This document shows, in pieces, positions 42,134 to 54,084 of a stretch of 64,000 nucleotides of DNA. Within the stretch, counting starts at the first letter, position 1, and each line of letters starts with the position of its first letter. The stretch spans positions 3,258,452 through 3,322,451 of the forward strand of contig ML978122.1 of assembly GCA_010015805.1 (NCBI GenBank), given 5' to 3'. The position numbers were made by a program, and so were the translations under genes. Below the pieces are notes generated by a model. It saw only the letters and a program-made list of their open reading frames with translations, made no database searches and was not told where the DNA came from. This stretch comes from Rhizodiscina lignyota. Lineage: Eukaryota; Ascomycota; Dothideomycetes; Aulographales; Rhizodiscinaceae.

Positions 42134-45100
42134 ATGTTGTTCACGACTCTGGTCTTTTCTCAGTGGATCTGTCCACTCTTTCTCTTTAGCCTTTTGATTA
42201 CAGCTGCACCCCAAGTCAAGTACGTAACCTCCCTCTTGCTGCTTCAGCGTCTGACGATTCACGTCCAGGAAATCAAGTAACACTACAATATCTGGGTCCG
42301 ATATACGCATTGCTAATACTAGCGGGCTTTCAAAGTCTGTTTTTCCTGGAACCGGCGTCGTGGGCGCAGTTGAGACTGCTGAGAGTATCCTCAAGTCAAA
42401 GAGTGTGACTTCAAAATCTAGTCGTGGTCCTGATGCTGGGGAACATCCACCTGGGAGTAGCAAGAAGGCACTTTCGCACGGCTCTGCAACAGACTCCCGT
42501 TCGTCTTCGAACGCGAGCACAAGGGAGAGGACGTCACGCAGGCTTGAGACTGGCAGCAGCAATGAGAGAAAAACCACCACCAAGAGCTCTCCATTTGTAT
42601 CAGCCCGGAAGAGTACCATCAAGTCTGACAAGCCCAACGAAAGAATCTCCAAGACAAAGGGCCTCTCAGTCGAACCAACTCTGACGAACAGCAAAAATAC
42701 TACCTCCTCGGGTGGGCTTGTTGGTGTGATGGTGGTTCATTCCACAGTAGTGACGTCCGTTAAGGGAAAGACCAGGACTGAGACTAAAGATTTCATCAGT
42801 GCCAGCGGCACCTTGATTCCTCTGTTAGTCACAACTCAGATCAACCCAACTGGTTCGATTGCACGGTCTAGTGCTAAAGACATCCAATCGCAACTCTCGG
42901 GCCTTCCTCCACTGATTGGGGCATGGGTCAAGAAACCCAGCACGACGCTGACTCCAAAAGTTGAAAAGAGTATCGAAGAGGCCAAAAATAAGCTGGTCAG
43001 ACTGTTTGGAGAGGTCGGCGGAAGCAATCACCCACCCGAGACAAAGTGCAGTGGCGGAAACCTGCTCACGTCTCTGCTTAAGGCAACATCATGCGCGATC
43101 CAACAACTACAAATCCTCGGAGGCAATGTCAAGAACAACTTAACCAACAGGGTCAAATTGGGACTTCCAGTGCTTCAAGGCCTGACAGGAAACCCACCGG
43201 GAAAGCCCAGCAATCCAAAACCGTCTCGGCATCCGAAACATCCATCATCAAACGGTAATCGACCAAGTTCGGAACATCCTTCGAAAACTTCTGAAAGATC
43301 TTCCCATACTTTAAAACGGTCGTCTTCCGTATCTGAAGCATCATCGTCAAGGCCGACTTCGAGCTGTTTAGAGACAGAGACAGCAACACAATGCCGTGTC
43401 ATCTGCGATGCCACCATTATTGGTTCTTCAAGGGTCCCAATGACTTTAGGGGCTAAGAGTGCTTCAACGGCGGCATCATGTTCGACTACGTGCTTCCATA
43501 CTGTCACTGGCTGCAATGTTGTTGGTACAACAACTACGACGAGCGCAGTGGAAGCCTGTACGCCGAATACTTATATACCTCTTGCGAAATTTGGTCCGCC
43601 ACCACGGAATGGTATTGCCACTGGTGATGGGGACGACGAATATATGCCCGATCCGGATTTCTATCCCTCTGGGTGGAATACAACAATACCAGGTTCAGAC
43701 AAGTTGAGGCTACTTGCACTGCCGAGTAAGACGACTATTAGCCACCCTCACAGCACACCCAGTTCTTCAGAGAAGAAGGCATCAAGCACCACGCGCGAGA
43801 ACCTGAGCTCTTCGGCCAAAAAAACATCCCGTTTCACATCTAAGCGGCCAGCGAAGAGTTCATCTGAGCTACCATCGAAGACTTCTTCTAAGACAACACC
43901 CAGTTCTTCAGAGAAAATGGTATCAGGCACCCCACGCGAGAGTCTGAGGCCCTCGGCCAAGAAGACATCCCGTTTTACATCCAAGCACCCCCCAAAGAGC
44001 TCATCTAAGCTACCATCGAAGGTCTCTTCCAAGACAATATCCAATTCTTCAGAGAAGGCATCAAGCACCCCACGCGAAAGCTCCCCAGCCATGAAGACAT
44101 CCCGTTCTATCTCTGAGCAGCCACGGAAGAGCTCATCTAAGCTACCATCGAAGGTCTCTTCCAAGACAATATCCAGTTCTTCGGAGAAGGCATCAAGCAC
44201 CCCACGCGAAAGCTCCCCAGCCATGAAGACATCCCGTTCTATCTCTGAGCAGCCACGGAAGAGCTCATATATGCCACAATCGAAGATTTCTCCCAAGACA
44301 TCCACAACTTCCCCGAAGGAAACTGGAACTCGGATTGAGACATCCAGTGCCTTAATCCGAAAAACATCAAGTTCTCCGGGGAGAGAAACGTCTAATCCCC
44401 AACATAGTATGCTCTTCCCTCCAATTTCTTTTTCGCTGCAGACTAAGCTAACGCTACTCTACAGCTCATTCAAAGTCAATACCTATTGCACTCAGCGATG
44501 CTACCCCGACTTTGACATCCTTCAATCCGACAGTATCAAACAATCAAGTCACGTCAGTTGGATGTGAAGTCAGGCTTGGGAAATTTGATGTCAATGGAAG
44601 ACCCGTTGCACAGACCCCCAGCAACTTCATTACACTCTCCGGAAAAGATCTCTCTTTGGTCTCGAGTAAGGCTAGCGCATTTTGCGCTCCTACGGTGCTC
44701 ATATCTTCGTCGGCATTTCCAACACTCTCACAACCTGGAGAAGCATTCTCTTTTATATTCAGCAAGTACGAGCCAGTGTGGGACGAGAGTTGGACAGAGG
44801 ACTGGAGCCTCAACTTGTTCTGGGGATGGAATCCAGATCCTTGGTGTAAGAATTACCCAGCTTATCGACCTTCACAGCCAGTGGAAGCCCCTCCGAACAC
44901 TAGAATCACAGGAGGCAACGGGGTAGATTTCTTTTGCTGGAGTGCATTCAATGAAATCTTCCAAACATGCAACTCCCGGGATGGCAGCAGCTCTGGTGGG
45001 TCTTTCTTCCAAGGATGCACAACCTTTGGATGGGAAGCCTTCAACGGATTGGTAAAGCGTGGCACTGGAAACTCCAGTGCTGAAGACCATGGGACACTAC

Positions 45101-46144
45101 ACCAGGATGAGCAAAGACGACGCGCTTTGATCCAAGCTCGTGCACCTCCGAAGCCACGTCAGAAGTATTTGTGGCAACCAAATAATGATGACCTCTGGAC
45201 CGAAATGGTGTCTCGTGGTAGAACTCTTTGGGACAGGCTCAACAGCGCGTTGAACAGCAATGGTCCAGATAGAGCCATCATGGACCCTGCTCCTGCTTAT
45301 AGGTCACCGGTGGAGCGGATTAAGGGTGCCACGGCTGGTAAACCCCTCCTTTTTGAGTATGCTATGAACACTATGCTGTTTACCCACCGAGGCTATTTGG
45401 GGATAGATTATGAAGAACCCGACTTTAATGTGGTCAAGCTCGAATGGCCACGCACAGGAGACCAGAAGGCATGGTTTTATAATCAAGTCAGTTTTAGGAC
45501 CGGCACCATCATTGTAAATTCAATTCAGCGCTACGACAGTGAGCATGGTCCCATTCAGGAATGGAACAAGGACCACACAGAAAAAATGCAACAAGCAGTG
45601 GCCTACAATCAGTACATCAAGCAAACTTATACCGCACCGCACTACTGGGCAGACGTGGCATGGTATTCGTGGTACACTGAAGCGACAGATGGTTGCGGCG
45701 GAGACTCGGAACAGGAGAAAGCGTTCCTGTCAAGTCGATTGCGTAGCCTGAGACAGGTCATCCAGCAACAGGTCACGAACAAGCTCACCAGGATGGCAAT
45801 CCAGTATGTCTGGGCTCAACTCGGTATCGGTCCAGAGAATGTTCAACAGTATACATGGGTCACGCCAGAAAATGGCGATCTATTCTTTGGCCTTCTTGGC
45901 TCCCCCAACGGACTTGGGGTTGCCCATCTAGTGAGCAAACCTACCGGCTTTGCAAGTATAATTTGGTAACACTGATATATGTCAGCTTAGGCAACATCAT
46001 AATGAGCTGGGCAAGAAGACGATATCCCACATCTCAATTACCACTGTCGACAACACCGGGGAAGTGACTCTGACCGATTCCCCAGAACAGCAACAAGAAG
46101 ACGCTTGGCCTTTCTACCTGATTTTTAACCTTGTTGATGTGTGA
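42134..46144 (+). CDS. Large secreted Ser/Thr/Lys-rich protein with tandem repeats and a conserved C-terminal domain
   Basis: Four exons (42134-42219, 42269-44406, 44465-45930, 45986-46144) encode 1282 aa. Exon 1 supplies a signal peptide (MLFTTLVFSQWICPLFLFSL...TAAP). Residues about 50-750 are low-complexity Ser/Thr/Lys/Pro. Within them is a Cys-bearing island (CLETETATQCRVICDATI, STTCFHTVTGCNVVGTTTTT), then four 44-47-residue repeats. The C-terminal 530 residues are folded-looking (WNPDPWCKNYPAYRPSQP, VDFFCWSAFNEIFQTCNS, PDFNVVKLEWPRTGDQKAWF). They end, after the last splice, with LLRQHHNELGKKTISHIS. That ending resembles the closing segment (QHKxxLGxKTI) seen at the C-terminus of other fungal secreted proteins of unknown function. 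Extracellular or wall association is inferred from the signal peptide and composition. Intron 3 has other possible acceptors. Confidence 0.8.
43761..44306 (+). repeat. Four tandem in-frame repeats (141, 141, 132, 132 nt)
   Basis: Copies begin at 43761, 43902, 44043 and 44175 with (A/G)TTCTTC(A/G)GAGAA. Each encodes S-S-E-K...TPRES...KTSR...S-K-L-P-S-K-x-S-S-K-T. Copies 3 and 4 are almost identical over their first 100 nt, so the last duplication is recent. Confidence 0.9.
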
Positions 46145-46936
46145 AGCCCCAGTAGAACATGCATTTTGGATATTGGTGAATTTGCCCCTTGTTTGTTCTT
46201 TTTGGACCCGAGCAGTGGCCTCTAATATAGCTTGGCTAGCTTATCGTAGTTTGTACTATTTACGATTGTTTACATGTTTGCATTCGTGGTTTCTGGGTGT
46301 CAGTGTTGTGAGATGCATTGACACCCGGATAGTTTGTTGATGCTTGTTTGTTTCTATTAGTTTGATGCTAGTCTATAAACGTTGTTGTGAGCTTATTGCT
46401 GCCTTCCGACTGGCTCGTTTCACCCTAAATTCGAAGCTTGACATTCATTACATAAATGCACGAAATTCTTTTTTGTGTGCGAATTCTGCCACATTGCTTG
46501 GTCCTCGGAAACTGGCTGCAACACACAACGCCCAAATGGTATTCCTGTATTGATGTAATTTCTCTGCTCAACTGCTGTTTGTCTCTAGAGCAATACGGTT
46601 AAATGAGAATTAGAATGTTGCTTGGATGACAAGTGGTAATCATAACCGATCCGTTTTCCTGCCCTCTGCGTGCTCCGTTCGATGCGAAAGTTATATAGTA
46701 GTATAGTAGATGAAAATGCCTAAAAATATGCTAATAGGCAATTCTTTTCTCGGTAACTCGGCATGCCCTTACCGTCAGACCATCATGTAGTGGGGCGAAG
46801 GGCGTGGCGCATGCTCAAAAGCCGATATGCGGCACAGCACGACTGCAACGTGGCATAGATTTTGAAAGCCTTATCGCCACATGAATTATACAATGATAAG
46901 ATCATGCCAACACAGCGACGGTGAAAAATAGCAATT
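46145..46936. other. Intergenic, 0.8 kb
   Basis: AT- and T-rich sequence; no gene is supported. Confidence 0.5.
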
Positions 46937-47914
46937 ATGCTCCCTCCTCCTATGATCCATTCAAATAATGCTGCCGTCGCGGGCCATTTTCCACCTGAAC
47001 CAAGTCGATGGGCAGCTACACCTGCGGCTAGCAGAGAGGCTTGCTACCCGCTAGGACTCGAAAGGCTTGAATTCAATGATGAGACAAGCTACATCCACTT
47101 TGAAGGAGATCACTACACATTCAGGTTGGCGCGCTTTTATTACGTGCCACTCTACGCAGGGGACGTTACGGAGCTGGACTTGAACAGCACTCTATACCTT
47201 TGCAGACGAGACTGCCTGATGTATCTTGACCACGACCTGTGCAAGAGTGAAAAACAACTGTTCAAGGCAATTTGGATCAACTGGTTCCCATTCCGTGGCA
47301 CAGACATCCATGGAAGGGGCGCCTCCTTTTTCTGCCACTTCATCCCTACGTATCCGCCGCCAACGACATTCCAGCTCTGCCAATTTCATGAAACTCTCCG
47401 CTCAGCCATGGAGTCGCATATCTTGGATCCGGCCAACGAGCGCCAATTTGCAAGGTTCCGAGATGATGGCGAGTCTCCAATGCTATCTCTAAAGGATATT
47501 TTTATCAAAGTGGATAAGGAATGGCAAGATAAAGGCGTAAGCCTCGTATGCCGTACAAATAACAGCGATGATGTGCTCAAGTTCCTTGAAGCGACGGAAC
47601 ATGGAAAACATGATCACACTACCACATTGGATCGGACAGACTGCTACTGCATTCTTCGGGTTGAGCTACCATTGGCGATGATGGCGATTATGTTCCGCGA
47701 TCCAAGGCGCATGGACGCGCATGGTCTTGATTCGAGCGCGTATCGGCTGGTGTGTTCTTACTATGAGAGGCTGTTTGGAGTTGATGACCCATACGGGCCA
47801 CTGAAGGTGTTTGGCAAGTCGCCACTGGATGAGGACATTGACGACCTCACGAGAGAATTTGTGGGCAGGGCAATGACGAAAAGGTCATCACGATGGAACT
47901 GGCTAAACACATGA
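46937..47914 (+). CDS. Hypothetical protein, family not recognised
   Basis: Single exon, 325 aa, from ATG 46937 (MLPPPMIHSNNAAVAGHF). The frame is long, uses varied residues and has no shadow of similar quality on the other strand, so it is probably real. It is rich in aromatic residues and Cys (ARFYYVPLYAGDVTEL, YLCRRDCLMYLDHDLC, GASFFCHFIPTYPPP). There is no signal peptide, clear membrane helix or known motif. Lineage-specific fungal gene is the best description. Confidence 0.65.
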   Translation: MLPPPMIHSNNAAVAGHFPPEPSRWAATPAASREACYPLGLERLEFNDETSYIHFEGDHYTFRLARFYYVPLYAGDVTELDLNSTLYLCRRDCLMYLDHDLCKSEKQLFKAIWINWFPFRGTDIHGRGASFFCHFIPTYPPPTTFQLCQFHETLRSAMESHILDPANERQFARFRDDGESPMLSLKDIFIKVDKEWQDKGVSLVCRTNNSDDVLKFLEATEHGKHDHTTTLDRTDCYCILRVELPLAMMAIMFRDPRRMDAHGLDSSAYRLVCSYYERLFGVDDPYGPLKVFGKSPLDEDIDDLTREFVGRAMTKRSSRWNWLNT

Positions 47915-48195
47915 AATGAACATCTGCTATTGTTAGCTTAACTTGAATACCACGGCACGTTCTCATGATATCTAGAGTTCGGTTGCTGTTAATTAACCGA
48001 TGTCCGCATTCTCTGGTCTAGTCCGAGACTACGGTGCCCTGCCTTGGCTGAATTTACTAAGACGCAACCACATATGTTTAGTGAGTATAGATTTAAATAT
48101 CCGAGTTTCGATGGCGCGCCGAGCCGGGACCAAAGTCTGGTGCTGCGGAAGAGTGGCATTGGTATTTGAATTTGAAAGTGAATGGTACACTTGCT

Positions 48196-49245
48196 TCATG
48201 CTTTAGCCCAGTTTGTCGATGACAGTCCGCATAACTTAAAATCAAGTCCTCTTTTGAATATACACAATTCATCATCTTCCGGTAGCATTGGTGAGAGATA
48301 CGACTCTTTAGACGCACCAACGCCGTCGGTCTCTTCCCACACAGCGGCCCAAACGTCCATTGTCCTCAGTGCCTCGTCATCCCCATCATTCTCGGGACCA
48401 ACAACTTGGGCGACCAGTAGCTCCAACGCCTCTTCCGCTGATAGCCATACCGCTTCCTCCTTCGTTAAAGGCTCGTGTTTCCTCATCTTGCTCAGCCTCT
48501 CCCGAGCATCTGCCAATACCATCCGCACCTCCCACATTCCGTCTTGCACTTCTTCATCTGGTGTAATCGCCTCAACGGAACGAATCTCCCACCCAGCAGT
48601 CCTCGCAATTCTTTCAATAAGGCATCGACTCATTGGCATCCGGATATTCTCGTCGCTCGTCTCGTCGCGCGACTCTTTGAACCCGCGCACCATTGCAGCC
48701 ATGACGTGCGGTAGTGCAGCAGGATTTTGTGCGCTGAGATTATACTCCGCTGTGCAAATCCTGCTCACACGCCCCTTGAGCGAGTGCAATATGTCTTCAA
48801 GTACCGTGTGAGATCTCAGATACCACATTGACAGGCACATGACTGCTACATCCCACGTCTTCTCCTTCCATTCTCTTTCATTCAGGAATTCGATCGGGTC
48901 CCTACGGCGAAACGTGATGCGCCCGCCGATTTTGCTTCTGCGCAAAAACCTCCAGCTGTCTGCTAGTGTTATTGGTTCGCCATAGTCCAACGGGGCAATA
49001 TCCAGTGCGTCGACGTGGCCGTCTGGTCCTACCGCTTCTGCAAGAATGGCAGTGCATGGGCCCTGACCGCATCCAATTTCCAACTCACGCATGCCGGGTT
49101 TGATTGCGCGCTGCCACGAATTGAGGATCTGAATGCGGAAGCGCGTCTGAATCGTTTCGGTATCTGGGTCATCGGCGTAGAGAGGAGAGGCGTAGCTAGC
49201 GATTCTTCTTGCGGCGGATATAGGGAGAGTGTCGCCGCGTGCCAT
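48196..49245 (-). CDS. SAM-dependent methyltransferase-like protein
   Basis: I start at ATG 49245 (MARGDTLPISAARRIASYAS), giving 349 aa. The frame is open to an upstream ATG at 49446, but those 67 residues are low-quality. Motif I is MRELEIGCGQGPCTAILAEAVG (ExGxGxG), followed by GHVDALDIAPLDYG (motif II acidic residue). Later are WDVAVMCLSMWYL (motif IV-like) and the LKGRVSRICTAEYNL strand. The N-terminal SYASPLYADDPDTETIQTRF is typical of a fungal group of uncharacterised class I methyltransferases. The substrate is unknown. The C-terminal 45 residues are less conserved-looking, and an intron there cannot be excluded. Confidence 0.85.
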   Translation of the reverse strand: MARGDTLPISAARRIASYASPLYADDPDTETIQTRFRIQILNSWQRAIKPGMRELEIGCGQGPCTAILAEAVGPDGHVDALDIAPLDYGEPITLADSWRFLRRSKIGGRITFRRRDPIEFLNEREWKEKTWDVAVMCLSMWYLRSHTVLEDILHSLKGRVSRICTAEYNLSAQNPAALPHVMAAMVRGFKESRDETSDENIRMPMSRCLIERIARTAGWEIRSVEAITPDEEVQDGMWEVRMVLADARERLSKMRKHEPLTKEEAVWLSAEEALELLVAQVVGPENDGDDEALRTMDVWAAVWEETDGVGASKESYLSPMLPEDDELCIFKRGLDFKLCGLSSTNWAKA

Positions 49246-49728
49246 TAGTAATGAGACCACCGATGAGGAGTGCTGGAAGCTAGTTGTGTTTCGCAAAGAC
49301 GGTTTTAAGAAAGTATCGCCAGAACAAAGTGATATATGGTGAGCGAAGGCTGGAATATGCGCCAGCAAACGATGGTGTCTACCGCTTTCCATATTGAACA
49401 ACCAAGCGAGAAGACAACAAACAGGCAAACATGACGGTACTTTCATGATGGAGACGCCAACAAGATAGACTCAGTTGTGCAAAACCAAAGGAAATCAGAT
49501 TGAACAAAGAGAGTCTGCGCCCAGTTCTGAACCGCGCTTTCGACTGTTGGTACAGAAGCGATTGACTCAAATTCTGTCGATGACGAATATCTTCCAAGGA
49601 AAGCAGTACTATGTAGTTCGTCCATTATCCCAGCTTTGAAGTGTATGAGTCATGCTTTGAATGCCGCAGACTGCGCGAGTGGAATGTTCCACTCTTTGAT
49701 AACCATACTGATAAAGAGAAGAGCACAT
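49246..49728. other. Intergenic, upstream of methyltransferase
   Basis: This includes the in-frame extension of the methyltransferase frame up to 49446. Otherwise I see nothing. Confidence 0.4.
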
Positions 49729-50211
49729 TCAAACGATATCGGTGAGTATGTGGAAGACCGTACGTATCAATACAATTGCGAACAACCAGTTTGATATCAA
49801 ATCAGCTCTGGTTGGACACGAGCTGCTTTGGGTTGGAGGATATGGAGATGTGCTTCCGAGGCGACAACTGTTGTCTCTCCACTGTTTCGTATCCAATCCG
49901 GGATCGGGTGACGAGGAACAAGCGTCTAGATACTTGTCCGCCATGCATTCTGGTACTGTTCCAGGATCTACCTCTCTGACGCTTGAGCAAACGCATTCAA
50001 ACCATTGCTCAAGCTCAAACCAGCAGTCGTCTTCGTCGGATGGCCCTCCTGGGGCGCATGCCAGCGGTGTCGTAGAGACATTACAGAGGCAGTTTGTTGT
50101 AAGCATTGTCTTTGTGCAAGCGAGCCTGGACGGACTGAGAAGGCCGGAGTTGACGCAGCTGGGTTTTGCGGAAGACGGCAATTTTGAGTGATACGATCGG
50201 AGAATTGGCAT
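49729..50211 (-). CDS. Possible cysteine-rich secreted/GPI-type protein (model incomplete)
   Basis: The minus frame from about 50211 to 49729 contains regularly spaced Cys: KPSCVNSG, RLACTKTM, NCLCNVSTTPLAC, DDCWFELEQWFECVC, PECMADKYLDAC. It ends in a hydrophobic tail (LISNWLFAIVLIRTVFHIL) that would suit a GPI signal. No signal peptide is visible at the available ATG, so an upstream exon may be missing. The spacing recalls CFEM-like domains. The opposite strand is also open here; strand choice rests on the Cys pattern and tail. Confidence 0.4.
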   Translation of the reverse strand: MPILRSYHSKLPSSAKPSCVNSGLLSPSRLACTKTMLTTNCLCNVSTTPLACAPGGPSDEDDCWFELEQWFECVCSSVREVDPGTVPECMADKYLDACSSSPDPGLDTKQWRDNSCRLGSTSPYPPTQSSSCPTRADLISNWLFAIVLIRTVFHILTDIV

Positions 50212-50261
50212 ATGTGGACGTGGAATTGTTGTCTGTTGGGTCTGCAGATGGTTAGGCTGCC

Positions 50262-51126
50262 ATGGAGATACTGATGCGGTCCATACGGGAAAATGGGAAC
50301 GCCATGGCGATGCTTGAGATTCCCACGCTGATACTGTCTGCCAAGCAGAAGACTGCCCTCGCACCGCTACAATGTGCAGATCAAAGTTGCGGCAGCGCTT
50401 CAAACTGGACGTCTCTGGAAGATTGGTTTCTAGATATCTGTCCCAATTCGCCTGCCGTTGGCTTTCAGTCGCTACGGTTGTGCGGTCGACGCTGTATTCG
50501 GAGTTTTCTGGTCGAGCAAGCCTGTCCTCCAGCCCATTCCGACGAATCAGGAGATGACCAGTTCAATCGTAACTGTGTCTGTCGTTTTGAAGGTCCCATC
50601 ATGAACCAGATGAAATGCCTTCCCACGAATCAATGCGCATCGAGCACCGCGCAAACTGGGACAATTCTGAAAAGCTTTGATCGGTCGAACTGCGTCTATG
50701 ATCCCAGTGCTGATGAAGGGTTCAACCCGCAGCCCACTGCAGATGCCATCATTTATAGCTCGCCAAATTTCTCAAAGGTCAGTAAGGCGCAAACTTATGT
50801 GGGCATTGGAGTTGGCGTTTTGAGAGCATTGGGAGCCTCTGGGTATTTACCTCTTGTGCCGGAGTGGTGAGTCTGGCCAGCCCTGGGAGTTGTCGGAGTT
50901 TGCTGACAGCTGGCACGATACAGCATCGACACATTGGAAATCATGGAAGACTGCCAAGTCCTCTGTTGGATCCTCCGCCCCCATATTCGAAATGAAATTG
51001 GCGATGAGACAGCGGGAGAGGCTCCGGGAGGAATGGAGCGCTCTGACGGGAACGGAAAGACTTGCGATGAGGAAGGAATGGGAGGGCGCAAGCCGTTCTA
51101 CGCTAATCTCAGAGTGGTATACATGA
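50262..51126 (+). CDS. Possible cysteine-rich (CFEM-like) membrane protein (model uncertain)
   Basis: Exon 1 is 50262-50866, followed by a GTGAGT donor. The acceptor is probably 50908 (TGACAG), leading into a basic helical tail (MKLAMRQRERLREEWSAL) that stops at 51126. The Cys-bearing part includes LQCADQSCGSASNWTSLEDW, LRLCGRRCIRSFLVEQACPP and NRNCVCRFEGP with MKCLPTNQC, similar to C-x3-C...C...C-x-C CFEM spacing. A Gly/Val-rich segment (TYVGIGVGVL) could be a membrane helix. No signal peptide is seen at the first ATG, and a second acceptor at 50923 gives another tail. Low-to-moderate confidence that a gene is here. Confidence 0.45.
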
Positions 51127-51908
51127 AGTACAAAGCGCCAAATGATGCCATCGAGTTGTGCTCAGTAGATGCGAGTGGATTAATAAGACGAAGTTGGAGA
51201 GACGCGTCAAATTATTCGTTCGCGTCAAGGCGTCGTAAAACGCCAACCCAACCGGGAAAAGCTTCCAACGGGGATTTCAGCGAACCAGGAAAACGACTCT
51301 CAGCTCTTTCAGCTTCTCAATCTCCAAAACATCTCCCGAACTCATTACTGTATATGTCGAGTTATGCCTCTGTCATTTGGCCGACCAAGCTACCTCCCAG
51401 GCGCATATTTGTCCCGTCTTACTCTTTCTTCCTGGTCTTCCGTCCACGGAGCGGTGAACCTCTTAACGAAGAGCCATGTGCCGTGCTTTATGAAAGCTAG
51501 TCGCATGTCCAAGTGAAGAACGTCTGCATGTTTAGCTCAGTGTAGCCTTCGTAAATGGATTGGGCGAGGCGCACATCTATTGCGTTATACAGCGTGCGGC
51601 ATGGTGCCTACTTCGCCCCGCAAGCCTCGTCAGGCCTTATGGCTGTAACCCAATCCCACGAGAATGAGGTCCCTGCAACACAAAGCGACAACAATTGATG
51701 GCGTCCGGACTAGCCTCGCGCTCCTTGCCAAAATTCTATGCGTATGCGAGTTCCTAGCAGCGGCTTGTGCTTTTAGAAGCGGCGCGAAGTAGAAAAGGGC
51801 TCGACGGACGCTGAACATTAGATTTCATCACACCTCACCCTGAATTTCAGCCTTTTTTTTCCTTGGCTTCGCGTGGTCATTACTTGTCAATCTGAAAAGC
51901 CCACTAAC
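51127..51908. other. Intergenic, 0.78 kb
   Basis: Presumed promoter of the following secreted hydrolase. No gene is supported, apart from alternative 3' exons of the preceding model. Confidence 0.45.
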
Positions 51909-53803
51909 ATGTTCAGCCGCGTCTGCATCGCTGCTTCGTTATGGAGCCTTCTCACGAGCGCTCAGACTGGCCAGGTCTGCCCTCTTCTTGGACCTATATA
52001 TCCTCCTCCAGCTCATCCATCGACGTCCAAAGAGTTTGGATTAGCTCAGCAGAATACTCAGACAGTTTTGAACGATGCTTTGCTCACAGGGAGTACGAAA
52101 TTCGGGCCGCTTGACAACACTACGATATCATTTTCGATCCAAGGATTTTCGCTCGAGAACGATTCTCCAATCTTTGATTACAACTTTGCAGCTCCCGGCC
52201 TCAATGGTTCTTTGACGTCTGGAACCCTCGATAGCAGCACAACCTACCGCATTGGCAGTATGTCGAAGCTCCTCACAGTTTACACTCTTCTCAGAAGCTC
52301 TGGATTCTCCGACTTTTCGCAGTCCATCACAAAGTTTGTTCCGGAGCTGGCAAAGCAGAGTTGCAGTAAGGAGGATGACCTCGACAAGGTTTGCTGGGGA
52401 GATGTCACAGTCGGTGCTCTGGCAAGCCATATGGCCGGGATCTTACGAGAATGTAAGTTTCCATTAGTGGATTGCATTCCTTCATTGACAGAATATCGAC
52501 AGACGCACTCTCCGACTTGGCCGTGGCGGACGGTAGCCTTACGCAATATGGATTTCCTGTCCTCAATCCTTCTGCTGTACCCAGCTGTGGATACCCGAAT
52601 CCGAAGCCATGCTCACGCCAAGGTACATTGCACCAATGATGTAGTATGCCATGTGCTGAGTATATACGCAGAATTCTTCAACGGCCTTGCCGCTTTCCAT
52701 CCTGTATTTCCGCCCTTTACAACGCCCGTGTACTCTAACGTTGCGTTCCAGCTCCTCGGGTATGCGATTGAGAGCGTCACCGGGCGGAGTTTCAATGACG
52801 TACTGACCACTGAGGTATTGAAACCACTGGGCGCTTCTTCGACTTCCTTGGCACTGCCTCGGAATTACACAAATGCCATCATTCCTTTCAATGCTACTGT
52901 GAGTGGATGGGATGCTGATGCCGCAGACGAAGGACCGTAAGTCACACCCATTTGGTTGTCGCAATCCTGAATCTAATTAGTTATAGTGCTGGCGGAATGT
53001 ACTCAACAACTTCAGACTTTTCGAAAATCGGCCGCTCCATTCTCAACTTCACACTCCTCGGAGCGTCTATGACACGGGCGTGGATGAAACCTCTTACTCA
53101 CACTTCAAGCCTGACTTTCTCTGTCGGCGCACCTTGGGAGATTATCCGCGTTTCACTTCCATTGCAACGCAACTCCACGTCTACGCGCATTGTCGATCTG
53201 TACACCAAGTCAGGAAATATCGGCTTGTATTCTGCTATTGTCGTTCTCTCCCCTGATCATAACTTTGGCTTCACGATTCTCTCGACCGGCGTAAACTCCG
53301 AGCAGCAAGTCCTCATCCTGTCAAACTTGCTCACAGATATATGGCTTCCTGCATTTGAAGCGGCAGCAATGGAAGAAGCGAATGCGAGATTCGTTGGGAC
53401 TTATGCGGACCCCGCTTCTCAGAATGACACTTTCATCACCGTCTCTTTTGACCGTAATGTACCCGGCCTCGGGATATCTGAGTGGAAGAGTAGAGGCGTC
53501 GACATCAAAGCCGCATATCTTTTACTGCAAAATGCCCCTTCAAACTCCACACTAAGTATCAGCCTATATCCAACAGGGCTTGGCGACAGTCTTGACGTTG
53601 GGTTCCGCGCTACACTTGACGTTCTTCCTGAGACCGATACTATTGGAGCGTTTTCGACTAAGTGCACCGATTGGGCAGCTGTTGATGGAGCGGCATACGG
53701 GAAGGTGGGAATTGATGAGTTTGTATTTGGTCTTGACAAGTGTGATGGAAAGGCAGCAAGTCTGAGTCCCAGGGTTTTGAGGCAGAAGCTTGTCAGAGTG
53801 TAA
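51909..53803 (+). CDS. Secreted beta-lactamase-like serine hydrolase
   Basis: Four exons (51909-52452, 52503-52622, 52672-52936, 52987-53803; introns 49-50 nt) encode 581 aa. The ATG at 51909 gives a signal peptide (MFSRVCIAASLWSLLTSAQTG). The beta-lactamase/penicillin-binding-protein fold (PF00144) shows the S-x-x-K nucleophile motif in YRIGSMSKLL (Ser117, Lys120). The YxN motif is in PVYSNVAFQLLGYA, and the GG(M)Y segment (AGGMYSTTSDFSK) is formed by the last splice. WGDVTVGALASHMAGI is also typical. The C-terminal 250 residues include NFGFTILSTG and a beta-rich extension common in fungal LACTB-like or EstB-like secreted enzymes. Likely activities are esterase or D-amino-acid amidase/peptidase outside the cell; resistance to beta-lactams is not implied. 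Several N-glycosylation sequons fit secretion. Confidence 0.93.
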
Positions 53804-54084
53804 GGGAATAGTACGAGGCAGCGCATATGTCGCTCCCTGTTCACCCATACCATCGCTCCAATCCTGAACTCTATGCAAGCGCGCAGTATTGACAACGCTT
53901 TAAAGTGGATGACGTAAGTGGCAACATCAGGGAGACACCCATGATCTCATCGGCTTCAAATTCCTTTCATTTTAACAATTGTGCTACTGTTGGCTAGTTC
54001 AAGCTCAATATTCATCTCATTATGCTTCATCTCCCAGTCTTGTGCGCGCTTCTCAAGATCATGCAGTACTTCATGAGACGTGCT
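53804..54084. other. Convergent 3' region
   Basis: Short space between convergent stops; nothing seen. Confidence 0.5.

Noticed and set aside
42107-42694. Minus-strand frame of about 195 codons
   Set aside because: Antisense shadow of the Ser/Thr-rich gene; Leu/Ser/Val bias mirrors its codons.
43748-44305. Minus-strand frame with repeats
   Set aside because: Mirror image of the tandem repeats on the plus strand.
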